Below, piece by piece: positions 1 through 7,838 of a stretch of 64,000 nt of DNA. Position 1 is the stretch's first letter. Each line of letters begins with the position of its first letter. The stretch is from the NCBI GenBank assembly GCA_002389905.1, contig DGRE01000071.1:227839-291838 (forward strand), in the 5' to 3' direction. Source of the DNA: Hungatella sp. UBA4396 (GTDB lineage: Bacteria > Bacillota > Clostridia > Lachnospirales > Lachnospiraceae). The notes beneath the pieces are model-generated. The model ran no database searches. It saw only the letters and a list, made by a program, of their open reading frames with translations, and was not told where the DNA came from. Position numbers and translations under genes: made by a program.

Positions 1-1
1 C

Positions 2-1075
2 AACATAGTGATGAATCCCAGGGAAACATTGCCGGCAATAGGCAGCGGTATTAAGGACTTTGTCGATAAAAAAATCATCCATGGAAGTGCAGAAGATCGA
101 GCCCAGGTGGCCGGTCAGGCAGCATTTGAAGTGGTTTCCTGGCTGGTAGGTGCAGGAGAAGCAAAGGCAGGAATAAAAGCAGCGGATGCGGCCTCAGATG
201 GGGCAAAGGTATCAAAAATGGCAGATGCGGCTTCAGATGTAGCAAAAACGACAAATGTAATTGATAAAGCATTGGATGGGGCTAAAGCGGTGAAACTCTT
301 TAATAAAGCCGGATTAAAGAGTTTTGGAAAGAATCTGGCCGCAAGTTTGGATAGTTCTATTTTAAATGCCGGGAAACGGGCAGGAGATTTCATTGATAAT
401 ATAAGAGCAGGAATGAGCCGCCTATCGGGCCCCCAACCGGAATTAGCTGGAATAGGAATGGTTGATGATATCGGAAGAAGTGGGGATAAAATAGAAGATA
501 TTTATACTACGTTGAAGAAAAGTTTAATGAAGAAGGATGAAGTTCCGGGAAGCAGTGTAAATATCAAGCCAAAGGTAGATGGGGAAGATCTGAAAAAGTT
601 GGTGGATGATATACCAGAAGGGAGTGCTGTTAAAGGGCCTGGTGGTGTGGTTGCTGAGGGTTCGGGTGACGATATAGTAACATACAGGAGAGTACAAGGT
701 GGTGAAGGAACTACTCCTAATCAGTCAAGTCAACCACGAATTAAAGTAAATGAAGATGGTTCCATTAGTATACAAGATAAAAAATCAGATTTAAATGTTA
801 GTATAGATAATGGAGAACACTCTAAATACTTTAACGAAGTTAAGAGGGGAGGTACCGGTGAAATTGTAGAATTTGATGTGCCAAAATGGTTTGATGATTT
901 TCTAAAAGAAAATACAGTACCACAAAACAACTATACTAAAAACCCTCTAAATCAAGGTGGTACTGCACCAAAACTTGTCGATCCCAATATGCCTGGCAAT
1001 GCTTTTGAACTCCCGGCACCATGGGCAGAGTGGATTGAGGAATATGCAAAGAATGCTAGGATAAAATCACCATAG
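2..1075 (+). CDS. Polymorphic toxin, C-terminal part (5' end outside window)
   Basis: The frame stays open to the left edge, so this is the 3' part of a larger gene. About residues 20-150 form an Ala/Gly/Asp/Lys-rich helical stretch with repeated AADAASD-type units, like the pre-toxin region of LXG/WXG or RHS-type secreted toxins. From about residue 215 the composition changes sharply after an EGSG motif. The last ~135 residues form a compact tip with the motifs YRRV, NGEH and PLNQGG and a Trp-rich end (PAPWAEWIEEY). This modular layout and the directly following small acidic gene are typical of polymorphic toxin/immunity pairs. I do not recognise the activity of the tip. Delivery (T7SS or other) cannot be judged because the N-terminus is missing. 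Confidence 0.7.
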   Translation, partial: NIVMNPRETLPAIGSGIKDFVDKKIIHGSAEDRAQVAGQAAFEVVSWLVGAGEAKAGIKAADAASDGAKVSKMADAASDVAKTTNVIDKALDGAKAVKLFNKAGLKSFGKNLAASLDSSILNAGKRAGDFIDNIRAGMSRLSGPQPELAGIGMVDDIGRSGDKIEDIYTTLKKSLMKKDEVPGSSVNIKPKVDGEDLKKLVDDIPEGSAVKGPGGVVAEGSGDDIVTYRRVQGGEGTTPNQSSQPRIKVNEDGSISIQDKKSDLNVSIDNGEHSKYFNEVKRGGTGEIVEFDVPKWFDDFLKENTVPQNNYTKNPLNQGGTAPKLVDPNMPGNAFELPAPWAEWIEEYAKNARIKSP

Positions 1076-1106
1076 ATACGGTATAAATTATAGGAGGTAA
1101 AGAGTT

Positions 1107-1646
1107 ATGGTGTTAGAGCCAGATGGTATAACTAAAATAATAATAGGAACTAGAATAAATAGTGACTTCAGCTGGTATGTAACAGATAAAGATTTGTGGT
1201 TTATGGACTATGAAAAATTACATGAAGTTTATAGGAAAAAATTTGAAAGTTTAAAAATCCCTTATAATATGGATAATCATGAGAATCAGAATGAACGAAA
1301 AGGATTGCCTATCTTAAATGAGAATTCGATTCATGATTTTAAACCAAGAATTGACAAGTACAAAGTAACAGTAGATGAATTGAGAGAATTGTTAAAGGTA
1401 TACATATTAATTAATGGTAGAGAAGATGTTTATTATCGATTTATTCCTGCATTGTACTTGGATTTTGATAAGAAAGAGTTATATTCTCTTTACACAGAAT
1501 ATGAATCTTTTGAAACCTATGTAGCTAAAGGCTGGAGTGGAAAATACGAAGATTTTCTTACAAAGGTAGAAATAAAAGAAAAATATTGGTATGATGATAA
1601 CAAAATCCCCATTTTAGATTATAGTAAAGGAGTATCTAGTGCATGA
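1107..1646 (+). CDS. Probable immunity protein for the upstream toxin
   Basis: A 179-aa soluble, acidic protein with many aromatic residues, no signal peptide and no membrane segment. A good ribosome site (AGGAGG about 8 nt before the ATG) starts it 31 bp after the toxin stop. Small acidic proteins immediately downstream of a toxin tip are usually cognate cytoplasmic immunity proteins, which is the basis for this call. I do not recognise the family. Its stop overlaps the next start by 4 bp (ATGA), so the two are translationally coupled. The local sequence is very AT-rich compared with the metabolic genes later in the window, consistent with transfer. Confidence 0.55.
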   Translation: MVLEPDGITKIIIGTRINSDFSWYVTDKDLWFMDYEKLHEVYRKKFESLKIPYNMDNHENQNERKGLPILNENSIHDFKPRIDKYKVTVDELRELLKVYILINGREDVYYRFIPALYLDFDKKELYSLYTEYESFETYVAKGWSGKYEDFLTKVEIKEKYWYDDNKIPILDYSKGVSSA

Positions 1647-1867
1647 GTGAAAATAAAGTAAGTATTATATCAGAGAAATTTGAAAATGAAAAAACAGGAG
1701 AGCAAGTCGAAGGTATTACAATAATAATTGATGGTAAATTAAAAGATATGTTTGATATTATAATTGATAAAGAGGGTAATTATAGTGATTATAAAGAAGT
1801 TATGCGTGATGTGCTTTTTTCTGGTATAAATAATTATGTAGAAAAGTATAAAAACGAAAATTCTTGA
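1643..1867 (+). CDS. Small acidic protein coupled to the immunity gene
   Basis: A 74-aa protein whose ATG overlaps the preceding stop codon (ATGA), indicating translational coupling. It is charged and soluble with a beta-strand-rich middle (GITIIIDGKL, FDIIIDKEG) and no recognisable motif. It may be a second immunity subunit or a truncated immunity paralogue. Position is the only functional clue. A stem-loop that could end the transcript follows at 1974-2014. Confidence 0.45.
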   Translation: MSENKVSIISEKFENEKTGEQVEGITIIIDGKLKDMFDIIIDKEGNYSDYKEVMRDVLFSGINNYVEKYKNENS

Positions 1868-1973
1868 GTCTGCTGTTGTGACAATTTATAACTTACCTGT
1901 AGAAACAGATATGACGAGAGAGTTTCAGGTGTTGTGTAATTTTTAGCGTTGATATAAGACATGTTGATAGTTG

Positions 1974-2014
1974 TGCAAGGACGGAGCCTGTTATTTTAAG
2001 GTTCTGTCCTTGCA
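1974..2014. terminator. Stem-loop between converging genes
   Basis: A 15-bp arm starting TGCAAGGAC pairs with the complementary arm ending GTCCTTGCA around an 11-nt loop, with one or two mismatches. It sits between the + strand immunity module and the - strand gene ending at 2019, so it could act in both directions. The T-tract is poor. Confidence 0.5.
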
Positions 2015-2018
2015 TATA

Positions 2019-2297
2019 TTATAATAATTTGCTAATATATTTTAACAGTTTCACACCATCTAAAAAACCTTGTTGATAGAGAAATGCTTCTTCCAAAGCG
2101 AATTTCCTTATTAGGGAATCGATATAATTTTGAAATAGTTCTTTTTCCTTGTTTGGTAAATTTTCAATGAAGATTTCGGCGTGTAGAATTTGATCATATT
2201 CGTTCTCAGATTGGTTGGGCTGTTTTTGATGGAATATTTCAATTAGCATATCGATACGTTCCTGGATAAACATATCCAGGAATTCCTGTTCAGTCAT
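2019..2297 (-). CDS. DUF6809-like small protein
   Basis: A 92-aa soluble helical protein (MTEQEFLDMF... ending KYISKLL). The frame is open for another 93 codons upstream, but that stretch translates IS21-type terminal repeats. A clear GGAGG lies about 8 nt before the internal ATG at 2297, so that start is chosen. Length, acidic helical character and the C-terminal pattern (E-AFLYQQGFLDGVKLL) resemble DUF6809 proteins of Clostridia, which are small, of unknown function and often found near mobile elements. Family assignment is from pattern memory only. Confidence 0.5.
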   Translation of the reverse strand: MTEQEFLDMFIQERIDMLIEIFHQKQPNQSENEYDQILHAEIFIENLPNKEKELFQNYIDSLIRKFALEEAFLYQQGFLDGVKLLKYISKLL

Positions 2298-2462
2298 AAT
2301 GTTTCCCTCCTTTGAGAACATACGATACCGGAATTGTTTTAGGAAGTCGATACTACTATCCACTAATAATAGGTTTTGTAAATAGCAGATATGAACAATA
2401 GGTATAATAGGTGGGCGTTCCAGGTGTACCTCGTAAAGTCTTATTATATGCCAATTTTTCCA

Positions 2463-2580
2463 GATTCCGACCACCTTTACTGCGTCAAACCGTGAATCCG
2501 ACCACCTCATGTAAAAGCCCCTCAAACGCCCAGCACTGCTGGGCGAAGTGGCTGTCGGGTGGTTGCTTTTGACCACCCGG
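2463..2580. repeat. IS21-type terminal repeats and palindromes (relic)
   Basis: TCCGACCACCT occurs twice in direct orientation (2466-2476 and 2497-2507). A perfect 19-nt palindrome, cgcccagcactgctgggcg, lies at 2527-2545, and GGGTGGT/ACCACCC arms lie at 2556-2578. Such arrays of short direct repeats near an end are typical of IS21-like elements in Clostridia. No istA/istB gene is present, so this is read as an abandoned end. Confidence 0.35.
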
Positions 2581-3081
2581 CTTTCTCCTGCTCTATTTTC
2601 GCCCCAGTAAATACAGGCTAAAGTTTGTCTACAGACAGGTTATTCGTATGACTTGTGTTACAGCAATTTAGCAGCCTTTGAAGGAAACTGTATCAGCAAG
2701 ATTGTTGGTAGGAGGCTGCCCAATTGGCCTACAATTGTTTTTTGGCATAATAATGGTCAACTTGCCATCGGTGTTATGTAAAGGGCACACAGGGGCAATA
2801 CGAGCGTACAATGGGCCGATAAAAGAGGGTTGCCAGTAGGAATTGCGGATTGTGAGCTAAGTCGATGGTCCTTCTCAACCCATGTCTAAAAGTATCATAA
2901 AAAAGTAAGAAAAAGTTTACCAATACAGGGGTGAACCATTCTTCTCAAAAAAATACACTTATGGTAAACTGGGCAGGAGGGGGGCTATGGGGGGGGGATA
3001 AATACTCTGGCTGTAGTCCCTCTTTTTCTCTTTTTTTTGTCCTTTTTTCCCAGAAAAATAAAATTAGAAATGACTTGCAAT

Positions 3082-3159
3082 CTATCCGATAGAGAGTTAA
3101 CATCAACAACCAATAAAAGAAATAACTTGTTCTTTCACCCATTGGTTTGTTGTGGATAG
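3082..3159 (+). ncRNA. Candidate IS110 bridge RNA segment
   Basis: In the non-coding leader, CTATCC (3082-3087) can pair with GGATAG (3154-3159). Inside it, CAACAACCAAT (3104-3114) pairs with ATTGGTTTGTTG (3141-3152, one bulge). The result is a long hairpin with an internal loop and a ~26-nt apical loop just upstream of the recombinase. IS110 recombinases are known to use a leader-encoded RNA whose loops pair with donor and target DNA. That this hairpin is part of such an RNA is inference from position and fold; its true ends are unknown. Confidence 0.35.
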
Positions 3160-3258
3160 GCTGTCGAACCCTTGCGGACTCATTTTGAGTTAACGCTGTC
3201 ATCTGAGGTTGCCGGTACGGGAACTGACTGGTTGGAAACAAGAGCAGGAGGGAGAGAA

Positions 3259-4485
3259 TTGCAGAGAAGAGAAAATCTGCTTTATGTGGGAATTGACCTG
3301 CATAAAGAAACCCATACCGCAGTGATGGTAAACTGTTGGAATGAAAAGTTAGAAGTGGTTGTCATTGAAAACAAGCCCAGTGAATTTAAAAAGCTGGAAG
3401 AAAAAGTAAACAGAAAATCCCGTAGTCTTGGACTGAATCCTATTTATGGATTAGAGAATGCTTACGGCTACGGCAGGAGTTTAGCTGTATGGCTGATTGA
3501 AAATGGCTGCATTGTGAAGGATATTAATCCTGCCCTGGCTTATGATCAGAGAAAAAGTGCGCCCATGTTCCGTAAAAATGACGAGTGGGATGCATACTGC
3601 GTGGCAACAGTTCTGATTAATCAGCTACATACTTTGCCTGACGCAAAGCCCAAGGATAACGAATGGACTCTGTCACAGTTGGTAAATCAAAGGGAAATGT
3701 TAGTAAAAGACGGAATCCGCTTTAAAAATGGACTTCATGAGCAGATATCTATGGCATACCCCAGCTATCATAAATTTTTCAGTGAAATCGATGGAAAATG
3801 TGCTATGTACTTCTGGAGGACTTATCCTTCCCCAGTGCATTTAGAGGGAAAAACAGCAGAAGAGTTAACAGCTGAATTCAAAGAAATAGCCCGTATTACG
3901 AAAAGGGATAAAGCGGAACTCATCCTGGACTGTGTTCAGAATGATGGAAACACCATACGGGAATACCAGGAATCCAGGGATTTTATCACAAGGAGTCTGG
4001 TAAGAACTTTAGAACATCAGAAAGAAGAACTGGCAGGAGTTGATGAAGAAATCGAAAAGATCCTGCTCACCTTTGATTATAAACTGGCCAGTATGCCGGG
4101 AATTGGAATAACGGTAGCCAGTAAGCTGATTGCGGAAATCGGAGATATCCGAAGGTTTTCCAATGCAGATAAACTGGCGAGATTTGCAGGAGTGGCGCCT
4201 GTCAAGTTCAGTTCTGCCGGAAAAGGCAAGGAACAGAGTTCCAGACAGGGGAACCGTCAACTGCATGGTCTGTTTTATTTCCTGGCAGTGACTATGGTTT
4301 CTGTACCCAAGAACGGAATGCCCAATCATCCGGTATTTCACAGTTATTATATGCGGAAAATCAGTGAGGGAAAGACAAAATCTCAGGCATTGGTCTGTAT
4401 CATGCGCCGGTTGGTGAACATTGTGTACGGAATGATGAAAAATAAGACAGAATACAGGGAACCACTGCCAGAAGAAGAACAGTAA
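3259..4485 (+). CDS. IS110-family DEDD transposase/recombinase
   Basis: A 408-aa enzyme. The N-terminal RuvC-like DEDD domain shows D13 (GIDLHK), E66 (GLENA), D108 and D111 (NDEWDAY). A coiled linker follows, then the C-terminal transposase_20 domain (MPGIGITVASKLIAEIGDI, then a Ser pair near residues 327-328 in KEQSSRQGNRQL). The frame extends upstream to 3172, but the TTG at 3259 is preferred: AGGAGGG lies 7 nt before it, and the protein then begins just before YVGIDLHK as in the family. The family excises and inserts the element through an RNA-guided serine recombination. No frameshift or stop is seen, so it is likely active. Confidence 0.9.
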   Translation: MQRRENLLYVGIDLHKETHTAVMVNCWNEKLEVVVIENKPSEFKKLEEKVNRKSRSLGLNPIYGLENAYGYGRSLAVWLIENGCIVKDINPALAYDQRKSAPMFRKNDEWDAYCVATVLINQLHTLPDAKPKDNEWTLSQLVNQREMLVKDGIRFKNGLHEQISMAYPSYHKFFSEIDGKCAMYFWRTYPSPVHLEGKTAEELTAEFKEIARITKRDKAELILDCVQNDGNTIREYQESRDFITRSLVRTLEHQKEELAGVDEEIEKILLTFDYKLASMPGIGITVASKLIAEIGDIRRFSNADKLARFAGVAPVKFSSAGKGKEQSSRQGNRQLHGLFYFLAVTMVSVPKNGMPNHPVFHSYYMRKISEGKTKSQALVCIMRRLVNIVYGMMKNKTEYREPLPEEEQ

Positions 4486-4562
4486 TTTCTTTCTTAAAAA
4501 TAGCGCCAAGATGTGCTATACTTTTTTTAATAGAATACTAATTTTCACCCCTTTCCGTACAT

Positions 4563-5051
4563 CTCAGTACTCCACCTGAGGGTTCGGGTGGAAGTAATAC
4601 AAGATTAATACCGGGTACTGAAGGTGTTGTTACAGGAGGTGATTCTACCAAATTAGGTAAGAATATGATGGAGTCAATGGGACAAAAAAGATCTACAAAG
4701 TGGACTGGTCATCAAGCTCAACATATAATTCCTTCAGAAATGGCAGATCATCAAGTATTACAAAAAGTTGGTATGGATTTAGATGATGCTTCAAATGGTT
4801 TATTCTTACGAACACCAGCAGAGGATATCAGTATTATGTCAAGGCATAGAGGGTATCATTCTACCTATAATGAATTTGTAAAAACACAATCAGATGCTAT
4901 TGATATTACTCAAGATGTTAATACGTTGCAACGACAAGTATTAGATTTACAAAGCAATTTGAAAAAGCTGCAGCAAAGTGGATTACCGCTTTATCCGAAT
5001 CAGGGTGCATCAGTTGATTTGTGGCAACGAAGTTTAAATAGAATAAAGTAA
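4563..5051 (+). pseudogene. Orphan AHH-type HNH nuclease toxin tip
   Basis: The frame is open from 4542 with no good start before the internal ATG at 4665. It begins with an EGSG linker encoded by the same 15 bp (4576-4590) as in the first toxin gene. It then has a nuclease tip: GHQAQHIIP, a central NGLFL and HRGYHSTYN. This is the HHxIP...N...H...H pattern of the AHH branch of the HNH/EndoVII fold, which cuts DNA or RNA. The fragment looks like a displaced C-terminal tip whose N-terminal part is missing next to the IS110 right end. The nuclease core seems intact, but expression would need recombination onto a complete toxin. Confidence 0.7.
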
Positions 5052-5059
5052 AGGAGTAT

Positions 5060-5518
5060 ATGTTATATATGGATAAGGAAAAAGAAAAAATTATTCAGCA
5101 AATGTTATATGAAAAAGATGCTGAGGAAGTATTAAATGAATTACACGATATTAATGACCCTGAAATACTGTATGTGTATGCCTACAATTATAATTGGGAT
5201 AATGGGTTTGAGATACCTAAAAATATACTTCTTAAGGAATGCTGTAATCTAAGTACAGCATTAATGATTTTTTATTCGGCTGATGGATTTAGGTATTTGC
5301 AGAATAAAGATGAAAAGAATGATAGCTTAAAGGAATGGTCTATTTTTATTAAAGATTTGTATCACATGATACTTGAAAAAAGATTTATAAAAAATGACAC
5401 AAAATTCGTTCCTCCTTTAAGCAAAGTTCAAATATATAAATTGAAAAAAGATTTAGTTAATGAAGAATATGTCTTTTTAGAAAGCATAGGAAATAATGAT
5501 TTGAACATAACTTTATAA
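5060..5518 (+). CDS. DUF4274-family immunity protein
   Basis: A 152-aa soluble acidic protein starting 8 bp after the AHH nuclease tip. The region around residues 28-80 (NDPEILYVYAYNYNWDNGFEIPK, then CCNLSTALMIFYSADGF) matches the DUF4274 pattern, which is found beside polymorphic toxins and thought to confer immunity. Pairing with the AHH tip is inferred from adjacency. The start is uncertain: AAAGGAG is only 3 nt from the ATG at 5060 and 12 nt from the in-frame ATG at 5069. Confidence 0.65.
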   Translation: MLYMDKEKEKIIQQMLYEKDAEEVLNELHDINDPEILYVYAYNYNWDNGFEIPKNILLKECCNLSTALMIFYSADGFRYLQNKDEKNDSLKEWSIFIKDLYHMILEKRFIKNDTKFVPPLSKVQIYKLKKDLVNEEYVFLESIGNNDLNITL

Positions 5519-5708
5519 ATACATTTATTAGCCATAATGCTTATAATTATTAAGATTAATTCATTAAAGCACTATTGCTTTTGTATGTTTTCAATTTATG
5601 AAAACTTTTATGATTGATTTAATGCAAATCGTAATGATGATACCAAGACTTACCGGCTAATGTTATGTTAAAATAAGAGAATCTTTTTCGCAAAGGAGTC
5701 TTTTACCC

Positions 5709-6110
5709 ATGACAAGAGCCGAGAAAAGACAGCTTAAAGCATCGGAGGGTAATCCGTTGCTTGAGCTGTTGAAAGTACAGAACCACTTTTATAAAACTCT
5801 TTGGAGTGACTTTAATCGCATTGCTGACCCGAGGCATGCCAGTTATATCAATTATTCCAGTGATATCATGCTGGCCATGCCAATTATGAAAAATATATGT
5901 GATATCAGAAGGATGCAAGGTATGACACGGACATTTAATAAGGAGGCATGCATAGCTAACATAGCACTGATTACTAACAATGATGGGCTGGAGGAGCTGC
6001 CGCACTATGTAACGGTGAATCATTTCATGAGTCGTCTTAACCCAGAAGAACTGTCAGTAATCAGGGCAAAGATGATCAAGTCCCTGATCCGGAAGAGGAG
6101 CTTTCTGTGA
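5709..6110 (+). pseudogene. Truncated IS4-like transposase, N-terminal fragment
   Basis: A 133-aa fragment with DPRHASYINYSSDIMLAMPIMKNICDI and TFNKEACIANIA...LPHYVTVNHFMSRL. This is the N-terminal region of a clostridial IS4/ISNCY-type transposase (DPRxxSYIxYSSxxMLxxxxxKxICGI). Such proteins are ~450 aa with a DDE core, which is absent here. A ribosome site (AAAGGAG) lies upstream. After 6110 the sequence changes to toxin-tip relic, so the rest was deleted. Confidence 0.6.
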
Positions 6111-6143
6111 AAGCCTACCAGCATAGTGCAGTGGCTAAAAAGG

Positions 6144-6380
6144 GGCAGTAAATCACGAATTCAATCAACACATTGGAAAAAGCCGTGGCGGAAATACATC
6201 GTTTCGAAAGATGCCTCTTATACGATTCCCCCTAAATCCAATACTCAAAATCCATGAGAATGTGACTGGTGGGATCCTTTGCCAATTGAGCCGGCCACCG
6301 TATATGGGGAAGAAATTGTATCAAAAAGAGGCCGGATGTGGCAGTTGGATGATGAAGATGTAAAGTTATCGGAGGATTAA
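6144..6380 (+). pseudogene. Decayed toxin C-terminal tip with internal stop
   Basis: In the frame of the TAA at 6378 a coherent protein-like tail can be read: STHWKKPWRKYIVSKDASYTIPPK, then NTQNP, a TGA at 6255-6257, then ECDWWDPLPIEPATVYGEEIVSKRG and a Trp/Asp-rich end. One base change (TGG to TGA) would explain the stop. It lies 4 bp before an intact gene with an immunity-like layout, so I infer a dead toxin tip. The left end is lost at the transposase fragment. Toxic activity is unknown. Confidence 0.45.
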
Positions 6381-6384
6381 ATAT

Positions 6385-7164
6385 ATGAATAGAATAAAGA
6401 TGATAGAAAAAATAATAGGAGAAGCAATTGTATCCTATGGTTTTAGAGTTGAATATACAGACGAAGAGGGAGTGGACTTCATTAGAGAGAGAGGGGATTT
6501 AAAACAATTCATTTATGTGTATATAGAAAATAATTTACTGCTTCTAAAATATAAAACTAATACATACCGTCAATTATCAGTAAACGAAGCGAACCTTTTC
6601 TTGCCTGAGGAATCCTTTGCTTATGGGATATTCGATTTTCCTATGCCTGCTTCTCCATGGGTATGGAATGATGAGGAAGAATTTGTAGATATTTTGAACA
6701 CGTTTAAGAATGAAATTTTGACAGATGGATTAAGAGAATTACAGGAATTATCAGAGGTCCATTTCCCAGAAGCTATGGTACAAACTAATCGAGAGTTATA
6801 TGAGAATCATAAAGAACTAGATCTACGATACCGTAATTTATTAAAAATAGATCATTCAACTCCAACTTTACTGGTAGTGGACACAATCCGTGAGGAAATA
6901 TTGAAAATCCGTGATTATAATTTTGAAGAAGTAAGACCGATCCTTATTGGGCTGGCGGCAATATATGCAGAGGAACTGGTAGTCCATAGAGAAGAGTGGC
7001 AATGGGAATTTGATAATAAGAGTTGTTGGATTAGTACCAAAGGTGGAAGAATAGGGGGGCGTTATCGTAGAACCTATCCTTTAAATGAGATAATAGGTTA
7101 TTGGAGTTATAATGATAACGATATTAATGACGAATTCTTTTTGGATGAATTTTTAGATTGCTAG
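6385..7164 (+). CDS. Probable immunity protein of a decayed toxin
   Basis: A 259-aa soluble acidic protein with GGAGG 9 nt before the ATG. It starts 4 bp after the dead toxin tip. There is no signal peptide or membrane segment. The sequence is rich in Trp, Tyr, Glu and Asp (for example PMPASPWVWNDEEEF and EEWQWEFDNKSCW). I do not recognise the family. Its frame is fully intact although the partner toxin is broken, which fits retention of orphan immunity against sibling strains. Confidence 0.5.
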   Translation: MNRIKMIEKIIGEAIVSYGFRVEYTDEEGVDFIRERGDLKQFIYVYIENNLLLLKYKTNTYRQLSVNEANLFLPEESFAYGIFDFPMPASPWVWNDEEEFVDILNTFKNEILTDGLRELQELSEVHFPEAMVQTNRELYENHKELDLRYRNLLKIDHSTPTLLVVDTIREEILKIRDYNFEEVRPILIGLAAIYAEELVVHREEWQWEFDNKSCWISTKGGRIGGRYRRTYPLNEIIGYWSYNDNDINDEFFLDEFLDC

Positions 7165-7496
7165 GGTTATTATATCAATAATATTTAGACTCAGATGCCG
7201 AATATTATATGTCAGCCCCTGAGTATTTAGGGATAAAGAGAAGCTGACTTAATCCTTGTATTATCTACCCTGAATTATCAGCATATAGTGTTTGAGTTTT
7301 TTGTTCTTTTCAGTTTCTTACGTACTTAGTTCCTGACGCAGAAAACAAATGTCATCAACCCTCCAGGATAAGCATTGGCGGGTTATCACATTTAATTCAA
7401 TTTCAGCTATATTTAACTAATTTTACAAGAGGATATTAGATACCTAAGGGAACGGAAATGAAAATAACTAGACCCTAAGTAAGGAAAGGAGATACA
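7165..7496. other. Gene-free stretch in the toxin island
   Basis: About 330 bp of AT-rich DNA with stops in all frames. No recognisable gene, strong hairpin or repeat was found. It probably held another toxin tip that has decayed, given that an immunity-type gene follows directly. Confidence 0.4.
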
Positions 7497-7820
7497 ATTT
7501 CAGTTGCAGATGTCGATAAGATAGACGGGATTGCCATGGATAATAAAGATGATCGTAGACTTATATTGCTTATTACCGATCATCTTGATTGGGCAGAAGA
7601 GTATGAGCACTTGCTACAATTACAAAACAAAATAAATGCATATATTGACTTTTTGGAAAGTGAGCAATATAAAGATACTTATCCAGAAATACAGTTTGCT
7701 ACATATTGTATAGAGATACATTTTAGGTATGAGATAACTTTAAACTGTATTAAGTTTCTTGATACTATTAATAAGCAGCTTTCTATAAATAATATACTGA
7801 TTGAGGTAATTGTACTATAA
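7497..7820 (+). CDS. DUF6572-family protein with apparent ATT start
   Basis: The first ATG in frame is at 7536, but the 13 codons before it read SVADVDKIDGIA, matching the conserved N-terminus of DUF6572 proteins (MSVxDxDKIDGIAID). Immediately before them is an ATT at 7497 with AAGGAAAGGAG ending 5 nt upstream; the nearest in-frame stop is at 7476. The start is therefore probably ATT (107-aa protein), or an ATG that mutated. The rest (LLITDHLDW, LLQLQNKINAYIDFLESEQY, IEIHFRYEI) fits the family, often found in polymorphic-toxin immunity loci. Function is otherwise unknown. Confidence 0.6.
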   Translation: MSVADVDKIDGIAMDNKDDRRLILLITDHLDWAEEYEHLLQLQNKINAYIDFLESEQYKDTYPEIQFATYCIEIHFRYEITLNCIKFLDTINKQLSINNILIEVIVL

Positions 7821-7838
7821 ATATCGAGGTGATATGAG

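Larger units (their letters stand above)
2920..4562 (+). mobile_element. IS110-family insertion sequence (ends approximate)
   Basis: Contains a complete DEDD recombinase gene (3259-4485) with a long non-coding leader on the left and only about 75 bp on the right. This is the arrangement of the IS110 subgroup, whose leader encodes the bridge RNA. A 9-bp inverted repeat, aggggtgaa (2927-2935) and ttcacccct (4544-4552), may mark sub-terminal ends. IS110 elements lack long terminal inverted repeats and usually give no target duplication, so exact ends need comparison with an empty site. The right end abuts a truncated toxin tip. Confidence 0.6.

Noticed and set aside
2298..2576. N-terminal extension of the DUF6809-like gene
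   Set aside because: It translates IS21-type repeats; a strong ribosome site precedes the internal ATG at 2297.
2945..3241. 98-codon frame on the - strand in the IS110 leader
   Set aside because: It reads through homopolymers and the predicted structured RNA, has low-complexity content and no ribosome site.
4009..4509. 166-codon frame on the - strand over the IS110 recombinase
   Set aside because: It is the antisense of the conserved C-terminal transposase domain.
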